From the NCBI GenBank assembly GCA_038960095.1, contig CP152425.1, forward strand, positions 620,001 through 684,000: 64,000 bases of DNA. Reading direction: 5' to 3'. Positions 17,775-26,147 of this stretch are shown one piece after another; the stretch's first letter is position 1, and the number at the start of each line of letters is the position of its first letter. The DNA is from Symbiodolus clandestinus (lineage in GTDB: Bacteria > Pseudomonadota > Gammaproteobacteria > Enterobacterales > G038960095). The notes beneath the pieces were generated by a model. The model was not told the DNA's origin. It saw nothing but the letters and a program-made list of their open reading frames with translations, and did no database searches. The position numbers and the translations under genes were made by a program.

Positions 17775-18896
17775 TGTTCTGGTGTAATAAAAGTAGACAC
17801 TTAAATTAAGAGAAATAGGATAAGCTCTATATCACTTAACCTAAGGTGTCATATGAACAATAAAGTAGGTCGTCATTTAGAATTTAAACTAGAGGCAGTA
17901 AAATTGGTTACAAAGCAAGGGTATACTCAGTCTAAAGCCGGTGAAACTTTAGGAATCAGTAGTAAAAACATTAATCGTTGGCTGAAATAATTATCTAATC
18001 CAATCCCTTCGAAAAAAATGGGATTAACCTCTGAACAACAAGAGTTAGCTAAACTGCGTAAAGGAAATCAACCGCTTAGAATGGAACGCGCTATTTTAAA
18101 AAAGGCGGCAGCCTTCTTTGCCAACGAGTCAAACTAACAAATGCAAGGTTACCCTGTGGGCAGATTTTGTGCTCGTCGTTTGATGCGTAAGGCTGAAGTG
18201 TTCTGCTTACAACGTCGCCGCTACATAATAACTACTCAAAGTAAGCCCGGGTTGCCAATACACAAGTGCTACTTATCAAGCACGTTTAAAACAATCAGCA
18301 CTGACGGTTAGCATGAGTCAAGCAGGTAATTGTTATGACAATGCAGTCGCTGAGCGTTTTTCGGCAGCTTAAAATCAGAGAGAACTGGCCAAGAAATTTA
18401 TCATACCAGGGCACAGGCAAAATCAGCTGTCCTCGATTATATTGAAGGTTTTTATACCAGTCAGCGCTTATATTCAATATTAGGGTATAGATCTCCTATA
18501 CATTTAGGAACAAGCTCACGGTTTCTCTTAAACAAATTGTCCTTTTCTACTCACATCGTTACCCATAAGTTTTTCCGGCTTGGATAAAATTTTGGGGAGA
18601 TAACACTTTTTCTGCATTGACTTTAGCATTATCAAATAACCGGTAGGCTGCTTTTGTTTCTGCCCAACTGCCGCGTGCTACCGGAATACTGGCTTGAGCA
18701 TTGGCACCCAACCTATCAAGCAATGCAATGACCCGATGATTAAGTCGCTGCTCTCCTAACTCCACCGTTCCCATCTCTCTCATTGCCCAGTCCATCGTAT
18801 CAATACCTCAAATTCATCCATCTTAACTTGTTTATGGCGATTTTTTCAGACTGTTGATGGTTATGGGTAACGATGTGTTTTTACTGGACCAGAACA
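17775..18896 (+). mobile_element. Decayed IS3-family element carrying a nested insertion
   Basis: The left end TGTTCTGGTGTAATAAAAGT pairs with the right end, whose complement begins TGTTCTGGTCCAGTAGAAAA, so both termini survive. orfA starts at 17853 (MNNKVGRHLEFKLEAVKLVT) and is broken by a stop after WLK; it continues as MGLTSEQQELAKLRKGNQ. orfB survives only as pieces such as the CYDNAVAERF signature near 18340 and GTSSRFLLNK near 18500. Most of the catalytic core is deleted. A 326-bp Tn5-like element is inserted inside the right terminus. The element cannot transpose by itself. Confidence 0.8.
18552..18877 (-). mobile_element. 326-bp internally deleted Tn5/IS4-like element
   Basis: Bounded by perfect 17-bp inverted repeats: CACATCGTTACCCATAA at 18552-18568 and its complement at 18861-18877. 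It encodes on the minus strand (18795 to 18559) a 78-residue peptide that matches the N-terminal DNA-binding domain of Tn5-type transposases (GTVELGEQRLNHRV, GSWAETKAAYRLF). It then runs directly into the other terminus, so the whole catalytic domain has been deleted. The flanking octamers TTTCTACT and TTTTTACT differ at one position and look like a target duplication. It sits in the right end of an IS3 remnant. A non-autonomous derivative that could still be moved by a full-length relative. Confidence 0.8.
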
Positions 18897-19132
18897 CGAA
18901 GTCAGTGGTCCCATTCTATTGCACAACTACTACTCTGGTCTACGTCAGCCTACTTCTCCAACAAGTCAAATTTAAAAATATTAGTTTAATTAATGTCAAT
19001 AAATAGTTTCAATTGTTATATTTTTATGATAAAATTATAAAAAATAAAGTCTGCTAACAATTGGGAAATATCCCATTTTTGTTAACAGCACATTGTTTAT
19101 TAGGTAGCGCCTCTAACTTTAGGATTTTAGGT

Positions 19133-19615
19133 ATGTTAACCGCCAATGTAGAACAAAGAGTTGTTGAAGTGGCGTTGGTAGAAATTAGGTGTTGCTATTA
19201 TGAAGGAAACCAGATTAATAAGGCTGAAATCACTGGTTAAAGGGGTACAGCGTTATCGCTGTAAGTCTTGTAGCAAGCATTTTCAGCTAGAGTACCGTTA
19301 TAATGGCAACCAGCCAGGAGTTGCTGACAAGGTCGTGGACATGGCACTCAACGGTTCTGGGGTCAGAGATACCAGTGGAGTGCTAAAAGTTAGTCAAAAT
19401 ACCGTAATCCGGCGCTTAAAAAAAATTAGCGCCAGTCCAAGTGACTAGGCAGTGTAGTACCATAGATGACCTAGCTTTAATCTGTGAGATGGATGAACAG
19501 TGGGATTTTGTAGGCAATAAAAGCCGTCAGCACTGGCTTTGGTACGCTTTCGATACCAAGCGCAAAAGAGCTATCGCTCACGTGTTCGGTCCACGGACGA
19601 AGCAAACATTTTGGG
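19133..19615 (+). mobile_element. IS1-family remnant (insA and truncated insB)
   Basis: InsA is recognisable in VQRYRCKSCSKHFQLEYRY (zinc finger) and DMALNGSGVRDTSGVLKVS (helix-turn-helix). Its first 20 codons from ATG 19133 are in another frame, so it is frameshifted. insB begins in the overlapping frame (EMDEQWDFVGNKSRQHWLWY, AFDTKRKRAIAHVFGP) as in IS1, where a -1 ribosomal shift makes InsAB. It breaks off after about 60 codons, near 19605, just before the ankyrin gene. Its sequence is of the same IS1 subgroup as the remnant at 3 kb. The truncation point is probably the boundary of the segment that brought in the ankyrin gene. Confidence 0.85.
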
Positions 19616-19642
19616 TAAGTCACTTAAGAAGAGACTATTAAT

Positions 19643-21976
19643 ATGCCAAATTTATCTAACCAACTATTTGAAGCTATTCATAAAAATTCCTTAGAGGCTG
19701 TTCATGATTTAATTGAGAGGGGCGTAAAAATCAATTTAAAAAATGCCCTCGGAGAAACGCCACTGTGCGCAGCTACTAGAACTGGAAACTTAGCAATAGT
19801 TGAACTGCTGATTAAAAACGGCGCAGAAATTAACATACAAAGTGACTGGGGAGAAACACCGATTTTTGCTGCTGCTAGAAATGGCGACTTAAAAACAGTT
19901 GAGCTGCTGATTAAAAACGGCGTAGATATTAACTTGGAAAATAACGACAAAGAAATGCCACTGTTTGCAGCTACTGAGTCTGGAAACTTAGCAATAGTTG
20001 AGCTGCTGATTAAGAACGGCGCAGATATTACACTAAAAAATAACCGAGGAGAAACGCCGCTGTCTGTGGCTGTTAACCTTGGCAGGTTAAATATAGTTGG
20101 CTTTCTGAATAAACTAATTTTTTTATCTAACCAACTATTTGAAGCTATTTGTAAAGATTCCTTAGAGGCTGTTCATAGTTTAATTGAGAGAGGCGTAAAA
20201 AGTAACCTGAGAAATAACCAAGGAGAAACGCCACTGCATGCAGCTGCTAGAACTGGAAACTTAGCAATAGTTGAGCGGCTGATTGAAAACGGTGCAGCTA
20301 TTAACTTGGAAAATAACGACAAAGAAACGCCACTGTTTGCAGCTACTGAGTCTGGAAACTTAGCAATAGTTGAGCGGCTGATTGAAAACGGTGCAGCTAT
20401 TAACTTGGAAAATAACGACAAAGAAACGCCACTGTTTGCAGCTACTGAGTCTGGAAACTTAGCAATAGTTGAGCGGCTGATTGAAAACGGTGCAGATATT
20501 GACCTGAAAAATGACGAAGGAGAAACACCGCTGTATGCAGCTGCTAGAACTGGCAACTCAGCAGCAGTTGAGCGGCTGATTGAAAACGGTGCAGATATTG
20601 ACCTGGAAAATAACCAAGGAGAAACACCGATTTTTGCTGCTGCTAGAGAGGGCACCTTAGGAATAGCTGAGTTGCTGATTGAAAACGGTGCAGCTGTTAA
20701 CCTGAAAAATGACGAAGAAGAAACACCGATTTTTGTTGCTGCTAAAAATGGCTGCTTAGCAATAGTTGGGCTGCTGATTGCAAGCGGTGCAGCTGTTAAC
20801 CTGAAAAATGACGAAGGAGAAACACCGATTTTTGCTGCTGCTAAAAATGATGACTTAGAAATAGTTGAGTTGCTGATTGCAAGCGGCGCAGCTGTTAACC
20901 TGAAAAATGACGAAGGAGAAACACCGATTTTTGCTGCTGCTAGAACTGGCAACTTAGCAATAGTTGAGCTGCTGATTAAAAACGGCGCAGATATTACACC
21001 AAAAAATAACCGAGGAGAAACGCCACTGTCTGTAGCTGTTAACCTTGACAGGTTAAATATAGTTGGCTTTCTGAATAAAATAATTTCATTATTTAACCAA
21101 TTATCTGAAGCTATTCATAAAGATTCCTTAGAGGCTGTTTATGCTTTAATTGATAGGAGTGTAGAAAGTAACCTGAAAAATATCCTCGGAGAAACGCCTC
21201 TTTTAATAGCTGCTAAGTTTGGCAGTTTAGAGCTAGTTGAGCTGCTACTTGAAAAAGGGGCGGATGTTAACCTGAGAAATAGTAACCAAGAAACACCGCT
21301 ATTTATAGCTGCTAAGTTTGGCAAAGAAAAAATAGTTGAACTGTTGATTAAAAACGGTGCAGATATTACACTAAAAAATAACCGAGGAGAAACGCCACTT
21401 TTTCTGGCCATTCAGTTTAAATATACAAAAATCAGTTACACCATTATTGACCATCTGTTATTAAGAGATATTAATATTGAAAAACCTGAAATTTTAAATA
21501 CTCAAGGAAACCTTTCCAATTACTGGGATAAATGTAAATCTAAACTTCAAAAAATAATTATTTCAAATAAAAATAAAGTTATCTCACTGCACGATTTTCT
21601 AACCACTCAAGATGATATTAAATTAGTAAGTTTAATTAGATATAAGGGTGTTTATAATAAACTAATGTGGTTAAAAAAGAAAACTAACCCACAGGTGGGC
21701 ACCATTCACGGTAAGCTTAAGCGCAAATTTAAAAAGGCAGTTAGCAAACATAAACTTCATAGCAAAATAGAAAGAAAACTTAAACCTCTAACATTCTTAA
21801 ATTCATACTTAGACCACATAACAAGGGTTAACTTGGCACAAGCCTTAAGTTCAGTAGACATAAGCCTATTTAGTGAAACACAGCTTACGAACACACTTGG
21901 TAGTTATGTGGATTGCTCACATCCTGGGCCGTTTCAAATACCAAGGGGCAGTGGCCCGGAGAAAGTAGTCCAGTAA
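19643..21976 (+). CDS. Large ankyrin-repeat protein
   Basis: 777 residues. I count about 16 canonical ankyrin repeats of 33 residues (consensus ETPLFAAARTGNLAIVELLI) plus three capping units that each begin with a variant of LSNQLFEAIHKDSLEAVHSL, at about residues 4, 164 and 490. The array is therefore three blocks of 4, 9 and 3 repeats. Each block ends in a copy of NNRGETPLSVAVNL or NNRGETPLFLAIQF. No signal peptide or membrane helix is seen. The last 170 residues are a Lys-rich unrecognised tail. AAGAAGAG precedes the ATG. Two adjacent 99-bp units in block 2 are identical, a sign of recent repeat duplication. Such proteins are often symbiont effectors that bind host proteins; that role is an inference. 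The gene is flanked by IS1 and IS982 remnants, so it is accessory. Confidence 0.9.
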   Translation: MPNLSNQLFEAIHKNSLEAVHDLIERGVKINLKNALGETPLCAATRTGNLAIVELLIKNGAEINIQSDWGETPIFAAARNGDLKTVELLIKNGVDINLENNDKEMPLFAATESGNLAIVELLIKNGADITLKNNRGETPLSVAVNLGRLNIVGFLNKLIFLSNQLFEAICKDSLEAVHSLIERGVKSNLRNNQGETPLHAAARTGNLAIVERLIENGAAINLENNDKETPLFAATESGNLAIVERLIENGAAINLENNDKETPLFAATESGNLAIVERLIENGADIDLKNDEGETPLYAAARTGNSAAVERLIENGADIDLENNQGETPIFAAAREGTLGIAELLIENGAAVNLKNDEEETPIFVAAKNGCLAIVGLLIASGAAVNLKNDEGETPIFAAAKNDDLEIVELLIASGAAVNLKNDEGETPIFAAARTGNLAIVELLIKNGADITPKNNRGETPLSVAVNLDRLNIVGFLNKIISLFNQLSEAIHKDSLEAVYALIDRSVESNLKNILGETPLLIAAKFGSLELVELLLEKGADVNLRNSNQETPLFIAAKFGKEKIVELLIKNGADITLKNNRGETPLFLAIQFKYTKISYTIIDHLLLRDINIEKPEILNTQGNLSNYWDKCKSKLQKIIISNKNKVISLHDFLTTQDDIKLVSLIRYKGVYNKLMWLKKKTNPQVGTIHGKLKRKFKKAVSKHKLHSKIERKLKPLTFLNSYLDHITRVNLAQALSSVDISLFSETQLTNTLGSYVDCSHPGPFQIPRGSGPEKVVQ
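20264..20461 (+). repeat. Perfect 99-bp tandem repeat inside the ankyrin gene
   Basis: Two consecutive 99-bp copies, 20264-20362 and 20363-20461, read the same base for base, and a partial third copy follows. Each encodes one ankyrin unit with VERLIENGAAINLENNDKE. Identity at synonymous sites means that the duplication or gene conversion is recent. Confidence 0.85.
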
Positions 21977-22106
21977 AGGTGGTGGTTTATTTTGGGGCTG
22001 ACTATAAATTAGTTAGTCAAAACCTGAATTTGGGATAAGAGAGTCATTTTTTGAGTAGTTTAACGAGGATAGCACTTGAAAGGTAGCACGCCATTCAGGA
22101 AGAAGC

Positions 22107-22530
22107 ATGTTTGCGAGAACAAAACTCGAGAACCGCGTGCTACTCATGGACAACCTTACCGAACTTTACTGCCTTGTGGATGATTTTTGTAAAAATTTTG
22201 ATTCGATCCTAAAAAATCACTCAATTCCTGGACCAAAAAGAAAACGCCAACGGGCAACCCAACTATCATTGGCTGAAATGGTCACTATCATGATCCTTTT
22301 CCATCAGCTCCGCTACCGTCAATTTAAGGTTTTTTACCAACACCACGTGCTTCAGCTGTTACACAAGGAGTTTTCCTAATACACCATCATACCAACGAGA
22401 TGGTGGAATTGATGCCACGCTGTGCCATGGCTAAAGCTGATCGCCTAAACTTTAGTGCTCTGGTTAATTTTTTAAAGAAACATGCTTGTGTTATGGGTAT
22501 TAGTCTGTATAATTCAACGTCCTACCAGCA
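22107..22530 (+). mobile_element. IS982-family transposase remnant
   Basis: The N-terminal part of an IS982-type transposase: MDNLTELYCLVDDFCKNF from 22149, then AEMVTIMILFHQLRYRQFKV. A frameshift near 22379 moves the frame, after which VELMPRCAMAKA and NFLKKHACVMGISLYNSTS are still recognisable. The catalytic remainder is gone. It ends about 200 bases before rpsJ, so the right edge of the accessory island touches the leader of the S10 operon. Confidence 0.75.
22486..22513 (+). promoter_or_regulatory. Candidate promoter for the S10 operon
   Basis: TTGTGT and TATAAT separated by 16 bases, at the right edge of the IS982 remnant. Transcription from about 22520 would give a leader of roughly 205 bases before rpsJ, similar to the long leader of the E. 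coli S10 operon. No stronger match was seen closer to rpsJ. Inference from sequence pattern only. Confidence 0.45.
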
Positions 22531-22663
22531 AGATAAAGCTTCTCTAGTCTGTTCTGTTAAAAGAGTGAGTAATTTTCTGGGATGAGTTATAAGCGAGATT
22601 TTGTAATGCAAGCTCGTTGGAATGCCAAAAGTTCTCAATAGGAGAATAGAGTTTAATTTCTAT

Positions 22664-22697
22664 CCATCTTGCTGACGGTTAAGCAGGGTGGTTTTTT
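22664..22697 (+). terminator. S10-leader attenuator-like hairpin
   Basis: A 9-bp stem (CCATCTTGC at 22664-22672 with GCAGGGTGG at 22683-22691, two G-T pairs) and a 10-base loop are followed by six T. It lies 27 bases before the rpsJ start, inside the presumed leader. In E. coli a hairpin with a U run at the equivalent place is where L4 causes attenuation of the operon, so autoregulation by L4 is plausible here. Confidence 0.6.
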
Positions 22698-22724
22698 GCT
22701 TTATATGATTGGAGCGTTGGTCTC

Positions 22725-23078
22725 ATGCAGAACCCAAAGACCCGTATACGTATTCGCTTAAAGGCGTTTGATCACCGTCTTATTGATCAATCTACTGCCC
22801 AGATTGTTATGGCTGCCAAGAAAACAGGGTCTTGGGTATGCCCAGTTCCTTTGCCAACGCGTGAAAGACGTTGGACTGTGTTAATTTCGCCTCATGTTAA
22901 TAAAGACGCTAGAGATCAGTACAAGCAAGACATGCACAAGCGTCTCATTGATATCGTTGAGCCAACTGAAAAAACTATAGAAAGTTTGATGAGTTTAGAG
23001 TTGGCAGCGGGTGTACATGCTGATATCAAAGTGAATAGTCCTGAGAATCAGCGTGCTAAGCGTAGTAAGCGTAAATAA
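22725..23078 (+). CDS. rpsJ: 30S ribosomal protein uS10 (NusE), divergent
   Basis: Ribosomal protein and transcription antitermination factor that pairs with NusB. First gene of the S10 operon. The N-terminus RIRIRLKAFDHRLIDQ and the core LISPHVNKDARDQY and DIVEPTEKT are standard. It is odd in two ways. The ribosome-binding loop, nearly universal as RGPIPLPT, reads SWVCPVPLPT, with one residue missing and Trp and Cys introduced. The C-terminus carries about 14 extra residues ending in QRAKRSKRK. 117 residues, against 103 in E. coli. The operon context leaves no doubt about identity. Confidence 0.97.
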   Translation: MQNPKTRIRIRLKAFDHRLIDQSTAQIVMAAKKTGSWVCPVPLPTRERRWTVLISPHVNKDARDQYKQDMHKRLIDIVEPTEKTIESLMSLELAAGVHADIKVNSPENQRAKRSKRK

Positions 23079-23089
23079 AGGTTAAAAAA

Positions 23090-23719
23090 ATGATTGGTTT
23101 GATCGGCCGTAAAGTTGGCATGACTCGACTCTTCACTGAAGAAGGTGTCTCCATACCGGTAACGGTGATTGAGATCGAAGCGAACCGGATAACTCAGGTT
23201 AAAACAGAGATATCCGATGGATATTCAGCTATCCAGGTGACCACAGGTAATAAAAAAGCCAGCCATATCAATAAGCCAGAGGCTGGTCATTTCGCTAAGG
23301 CAGGGGTTGCTGCTGGTCGAGGACTGTGGGAATTTACTTTTCGCAATAATGAAACTTTCAGTGTGGGTCAGGCGATCGGTGTCGATCGGTTTACTGACGT
23401 CAAGAAAGTAGATGTTACCGGGGTTTCCAAAGGTAAAGGGTTTGCGGGTACCGTTAAACGTTGGAATTTTAGAACGCAGGATATGTCTCATGGTAACTCT
23501 TTATCGCACCGGGCACCGGGATCGATAGGTCAAAATCAGACTCCAGGCCGGGTTTTTAAGGGTAAAAAGATGTCAGGACATTTAGGTGCTGAACGGGTTA
23601 CCGTACAGAGTTTGGAGATCGTGCGCATAGATGCTGAGAAGAACCTATTGCTTGTAAAGGGAGCTATCCCTGGAGCAACGGGTGGTGACTTGATTGTGAG
23701 ACCAGCGGTCAAGGCGTAA
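23090..23719 (+). CDS. rplC: 50S ribosomal protein uL3
   Basis: One of two proteins that start 50S assembly; it contacts the peptidyl-transferase region through a long loop. 209 residues, as in E. coli. Conserved segments MIGLIGRKVGMTR at the N-terminus and SHGNSLSHRAPGSIGQNQTP in the loop, which includes the glutamine methylated by PrmB in enterobacteria. It starts 11 bases after rpsJ and is followed by rplD. Confidence 0.98.
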   Translation: MIGLIGRKVGMTRLFTEEGVSIPVTVIEIEANRITQVKTEISDGYSAIQVTTGNKKASHINKPEAGHFAKAGVAAGRGLWEFTFRNNETFSVGQAIGVDRFTDVKKVDVTGVSKGKGFAGTVKRWNFRTQDMSHGNSLSHRAPGSIGQNQTPGRVFKGKKMSGHLGAERVTVQSLEIVRIDAEKNLLLVKGAIPGATGGDLIVRPAVKA

Positions 23720-23736
23720 CCTTCGAGGAGATGGGA

Positions 23737-24342
23737 ATGGAATTAGCAATACAAGATACATCCGGTACGTTGACGGTTGCTGAGACAGTCTTTGCGCGCG
23801 ATTTTAATGAAGCACTGGTACACCAAGTGGTGGTTGCTTATCAAGCAGGTCAGCGCCAGGGAAGTCGCGCTCAAAAAAGTCGAGCAGAGGTTTGCGGAAC
23901 CACCAAAAAACCTTGGCGGCAAAAAGGCAGTGGTCGTGCTCGAGCTGGTTCGGTAAAAAGCCCGCTATGGCGCTCTGGTGGCGTTACTTTCGCTGCAAAG
24001 CCACAAAGCTACGATCAAAAAGTCAATAAGAAAATGTATCGAGGCGCTTTACGCAGCATCCTTTCTGAGCTGGTGCGTCAAGAACGGTTGTTGGTGGTAA
24101 ACACTTTTACCACAGATTCACCAAAAACAAAGCTATTAATAGAGAAACTTAAAGCAATGTCCTTAGACAACGTTTTGATTGTTACTCACTTATTAGATAA
24201 AAATTTGTTTCTCGCTACACGCAACTTAAATCGGGTGGACGCTCTTTCAGTGGATGGGCTCAATCCTTTAAGCTTAATTGCTTTCGATAGAGTTCTGATA
24301 ACTGCCGAAGCAGTTAACCAATTGCAGGAGTTGTTAGCATGA
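23737..24342 (+). CDS. rplD: 50S ribosomal protein uL4
   Basis: Assembly-initiating 50S protein and, in enterobacteria, the repressor of the S10 operon at both transcription and translation. 201 residues from the second of two nearby ATGs; that ATG lies six bases behind GAGGAG and gives MELAIQDTSG, the E. coli length. The extended loop KKPWRQKGSGRARAGSVKSP reaches the exit tunnel. The hairpin before rpsJ is its likely target. Its stop overlaps the rplW start by four bases. Confidence 0.98.
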   Translation: MELAIQDTSGTLTVAETVFARDFNEALVHQVVVAYQAGQRQGSRAQKSRAEVCGTTKKPWRQKGSGRARAGSVKSPLWRSGGVTFAAKPQSYDQKVNKKMYRGALRSILSELVRQERLLVVNTFTTDSPKTKLLIEKLKAMSLDNVLIVTHLLDKNLFLATRNLNRVDALSVDGLNPLSLIAFDRVLITAEAVNQLQELLA

Positions 24343-24641
24343 TCTCCGAAGAGCGTTTATTTCAGGTATTGCGTGGTCCGCATCTGACCGAAAAATCGAC
24401 ACGGATTCACGAGAAAAGCAATACAGTCATTTTTAAGGTGGCTAAAGAAGCTACTAAGGCGCAGATTAAGGCGGCAGTTCAAAAGTTTTTTGACACCGAG
24501 GTAGAGAGTGTTAATACCTTAATCGTTAAAGGAAAAGTAAAGCGACGTGCTGGCCGAGAAGGTCACTGCAGTAATTGGAAAAAAGCCTACGTAACCTTAA
24601 AAGCTGGTCAATCTATCGCATTGCCTGGCGGTGCGCAGTAA
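24339..24641 (+). CDS. rplW: 50S ribosomal protein uL23
   Basis: Sits at the exit of the nascent-chain tunnel and docks trigger factor and SRP. 100 residues, the E. coli length, with LRGPHLTEKST near the N-terminus and the extended loop around VKRRAGREGHCSNWKKAYV. Translationally coupled to rplD by a 4-base ATGA overlap. Confidence 0.98.
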   Translation: MISEERLFQVLRGPHLTEKSTRIHEKSNTVIFKVAKEATKAQIKAAVQKFFDTEVESVNTLIVKGKVKRRAGREGHCSNWKKAYVTLKAGQSIALPGGAQ

Positions 24642-24660
24642 GTTGAAGGAATAGAATCAG

Positions 24661-25482
24661 ATGGCTGTTATTCAATGTAAGCCGACCTCTCCTGGTCGCC
24701 GTCACCAAGTTAAGGTCGTCAATCCTGAACTGCATAAGGGTAAACCTTATGCGCCGTTGCTGCAGAAAAAAGGAAGGACAGGTGGCCGAAATAGCGATGG
24801 TCGAATCACAACGCGACATATTGGCGGTGGCCATAAAAAACAGTATCGAGTAGTCGATTTTAAAAGAAATAAAGATGGCATACCGGCAACCGTTGAGCGC
24901 TTAGAGTATGATCCAAATCGGTCAGCAAATATTGCTCTAGTGTTGTACCAAGATGGTGAACGACGTTACGTGTTAGCACCGAAAACCTTACGTCCTGGAG
25001 CATGTATACAGTCTGGAAACAATGCACCCATCAAAGTTGGTAATACGTTACCAATGCGTAATATTCCGGTAGGTAGCGTTGTCCATAATGTAGAGCTAAA
25101 ACCGGGTAGAGGTGGGCAGTTGGCTCGCTCTGCGGGTGCTTATGTTCAATTGGTAGCCCGTGAAAATACTTATGTAACCTTGCGACTACGTTCAGGTGAA
25201 ATGCGAAAGGTATTGGCTGATTGTCGTGCTACCATCGGTGAAGTCGGCAATGCTGAACATATGCTACGTGAACTTGGTAAAGCGGGTGCTAGTCGTTGGC
25301 GTGGGATTCGTCCAACAGTGCGCGGTACGGCGATGAACCCTGTGGACCATCCACACGGTGGTGGTGAGGGACGAAACTTTGGTAAACATCCTGTTACCCC
25401 ATGGGGTGTGCAGACCAAAGGTAAAAAAACGCGACATAACAAGCAAACTGACCGCTATATTATCCGTCGCCGTAATCAATAA
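24661..25482 (+). CDS. rplB: 50S ribosomal protein uL2
   Basis: Needed for subunit association and peptidyl-transferase function. 273 residues, as in E. coli. The C-terminal segment VDHPHGGGEGRN contains the conserved histidine implicated in activity. GRNSDGRITTRHIGGGHKK is the basic N-terminal RNA-binding part. Nothing unusual. Confidence 0.98.
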   Translation: MAVIQCKPTSPGRRHQVKVVNPELHKGKPYAPLLQKKGRTGGRNSDGRITTRHIGGGHKKQYRVVDFKRNKDGIPATVERLEYDPNRSANIALVLYQDGERRYVLAPKTLRPGACIQSGNNAPIKVGNTLPMRNIPVGSVVHNVELKPGRGGQLARSAGAYVQLVARENTYVTLRLRSGEMRKVLADCRATIGEVGNAEHMLRELGKAGASRWRGIRPTVRGTAMNPVDHPHGGGEGRNFGKHPVTPWGVQTKGKKTRHNKQTDRYIIRRRNQ

Positions 25483-25506
25483 CTGTTTAATTGTAGAGGA
25501 TAACGC

Positions 25507-25785
25507 ATGCCACGTTCTCTCAAGAAAGGTCCCTATATCGACCTACACTTGCTGAAGAAGGTAGAGAAATCGGTAAAAACCAGTGATAAAAAACCGATTA
25601 AAACCTGGTCTCGTCGTTCGATGATCATTCCGCAAATGATTGGATTAACGATAGCTACCCACAACGGTCGCCAACATGTGCCTGTTTTTGTCTCAGATGA
25701 GATGGTGGGGCACAAATTAGGTGAATTCGCCCCAACCCGAACTTTCCGGGGTCATGCGGCGGATAAAAAGGTTAAGAAGCGCTAA
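25507..25785 (+). CDS. rpsS: 30S ribosomal protein uS19
   Basis: Head protein near the A-site and the uS13 interface. 92 residues, the E. coli length. Starts MPRSLKKGPYIDLHLLKKVE, with the central TWSRRSMIIPQMIGLT and FAPTRTFRGHAADKK at the end. Preceded by GAGGA. Confidence 0.98.
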   Translation: MPRSLKKGPYIDLHLLKKVEKSVKTSDKKPIKTWSRRSMIIPQMIGLTIATHNGRQHVPVFVSDEMVGHKLGEFAPTRTFRGHAADKKVKKR

Positions 25786-25797
25786 TAAGGGCCTAAG

Positions 25798-26130
25798 ATG
25801 GAAACTATCGCTAAACATCGTTACGCGCGGAGCTCAGCTCAAAAAGTAAGATTAGTGGCTGACTTGGTTCGTGGCAAGCAAGCCGCGCAAGCCTTAGAAA
25901 TTTTAAGGCATACGAATAAGAAAGCCGCACTTCTTACTAAAAAAGTGGTGGAATCCGCCATTGCCAATGCTGAACATAACGCAGGGGCAGATATTGATGA
26001 ACTGAAGATCAGTAAAATCTATGTCGATGAAGGCCCTAGTATGAAGCGTACCTTGCCGAGAGCTAAGGGACGTGCTGATCGCATCTTAAAGCGTACAAGC
26101 CACATTACCGTGATTGTATCTGATCGCTGA
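25798..26130 (+). CDS. rplV: 50S ribosomal protein uL22
   Basis: Lines the nascent-peptide tunnel; its beta-hairpin (LPRAKGRADRILKRTSH) is where macrolide-resistance changes occur in other species. 110 residues, as in E. coli. It starts 12 bases after rpsS and fits the operon order exactly. Confidence 0.98.
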   Translation: METIAKHRYARSSAQKVRLVADLVRGKQAAQALEILRHTNKKAALLTKKVVESAIANAEHNAGADIDELKISKIYVDEGPSMKRTLPRAKGRADRILKRTSHITVIVSDR

Positions 26131-26147
26131 AAGTCTGGAGAATTATA

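Noticed and set aside
20173..20952. Long open frame on the minus strand opposite the ankyrin repeats
   Set aside because: It mirrors the repeat periodicity of the ankyrin gene; the peptide is a Ser/Ala repeat without a start signal or known family.
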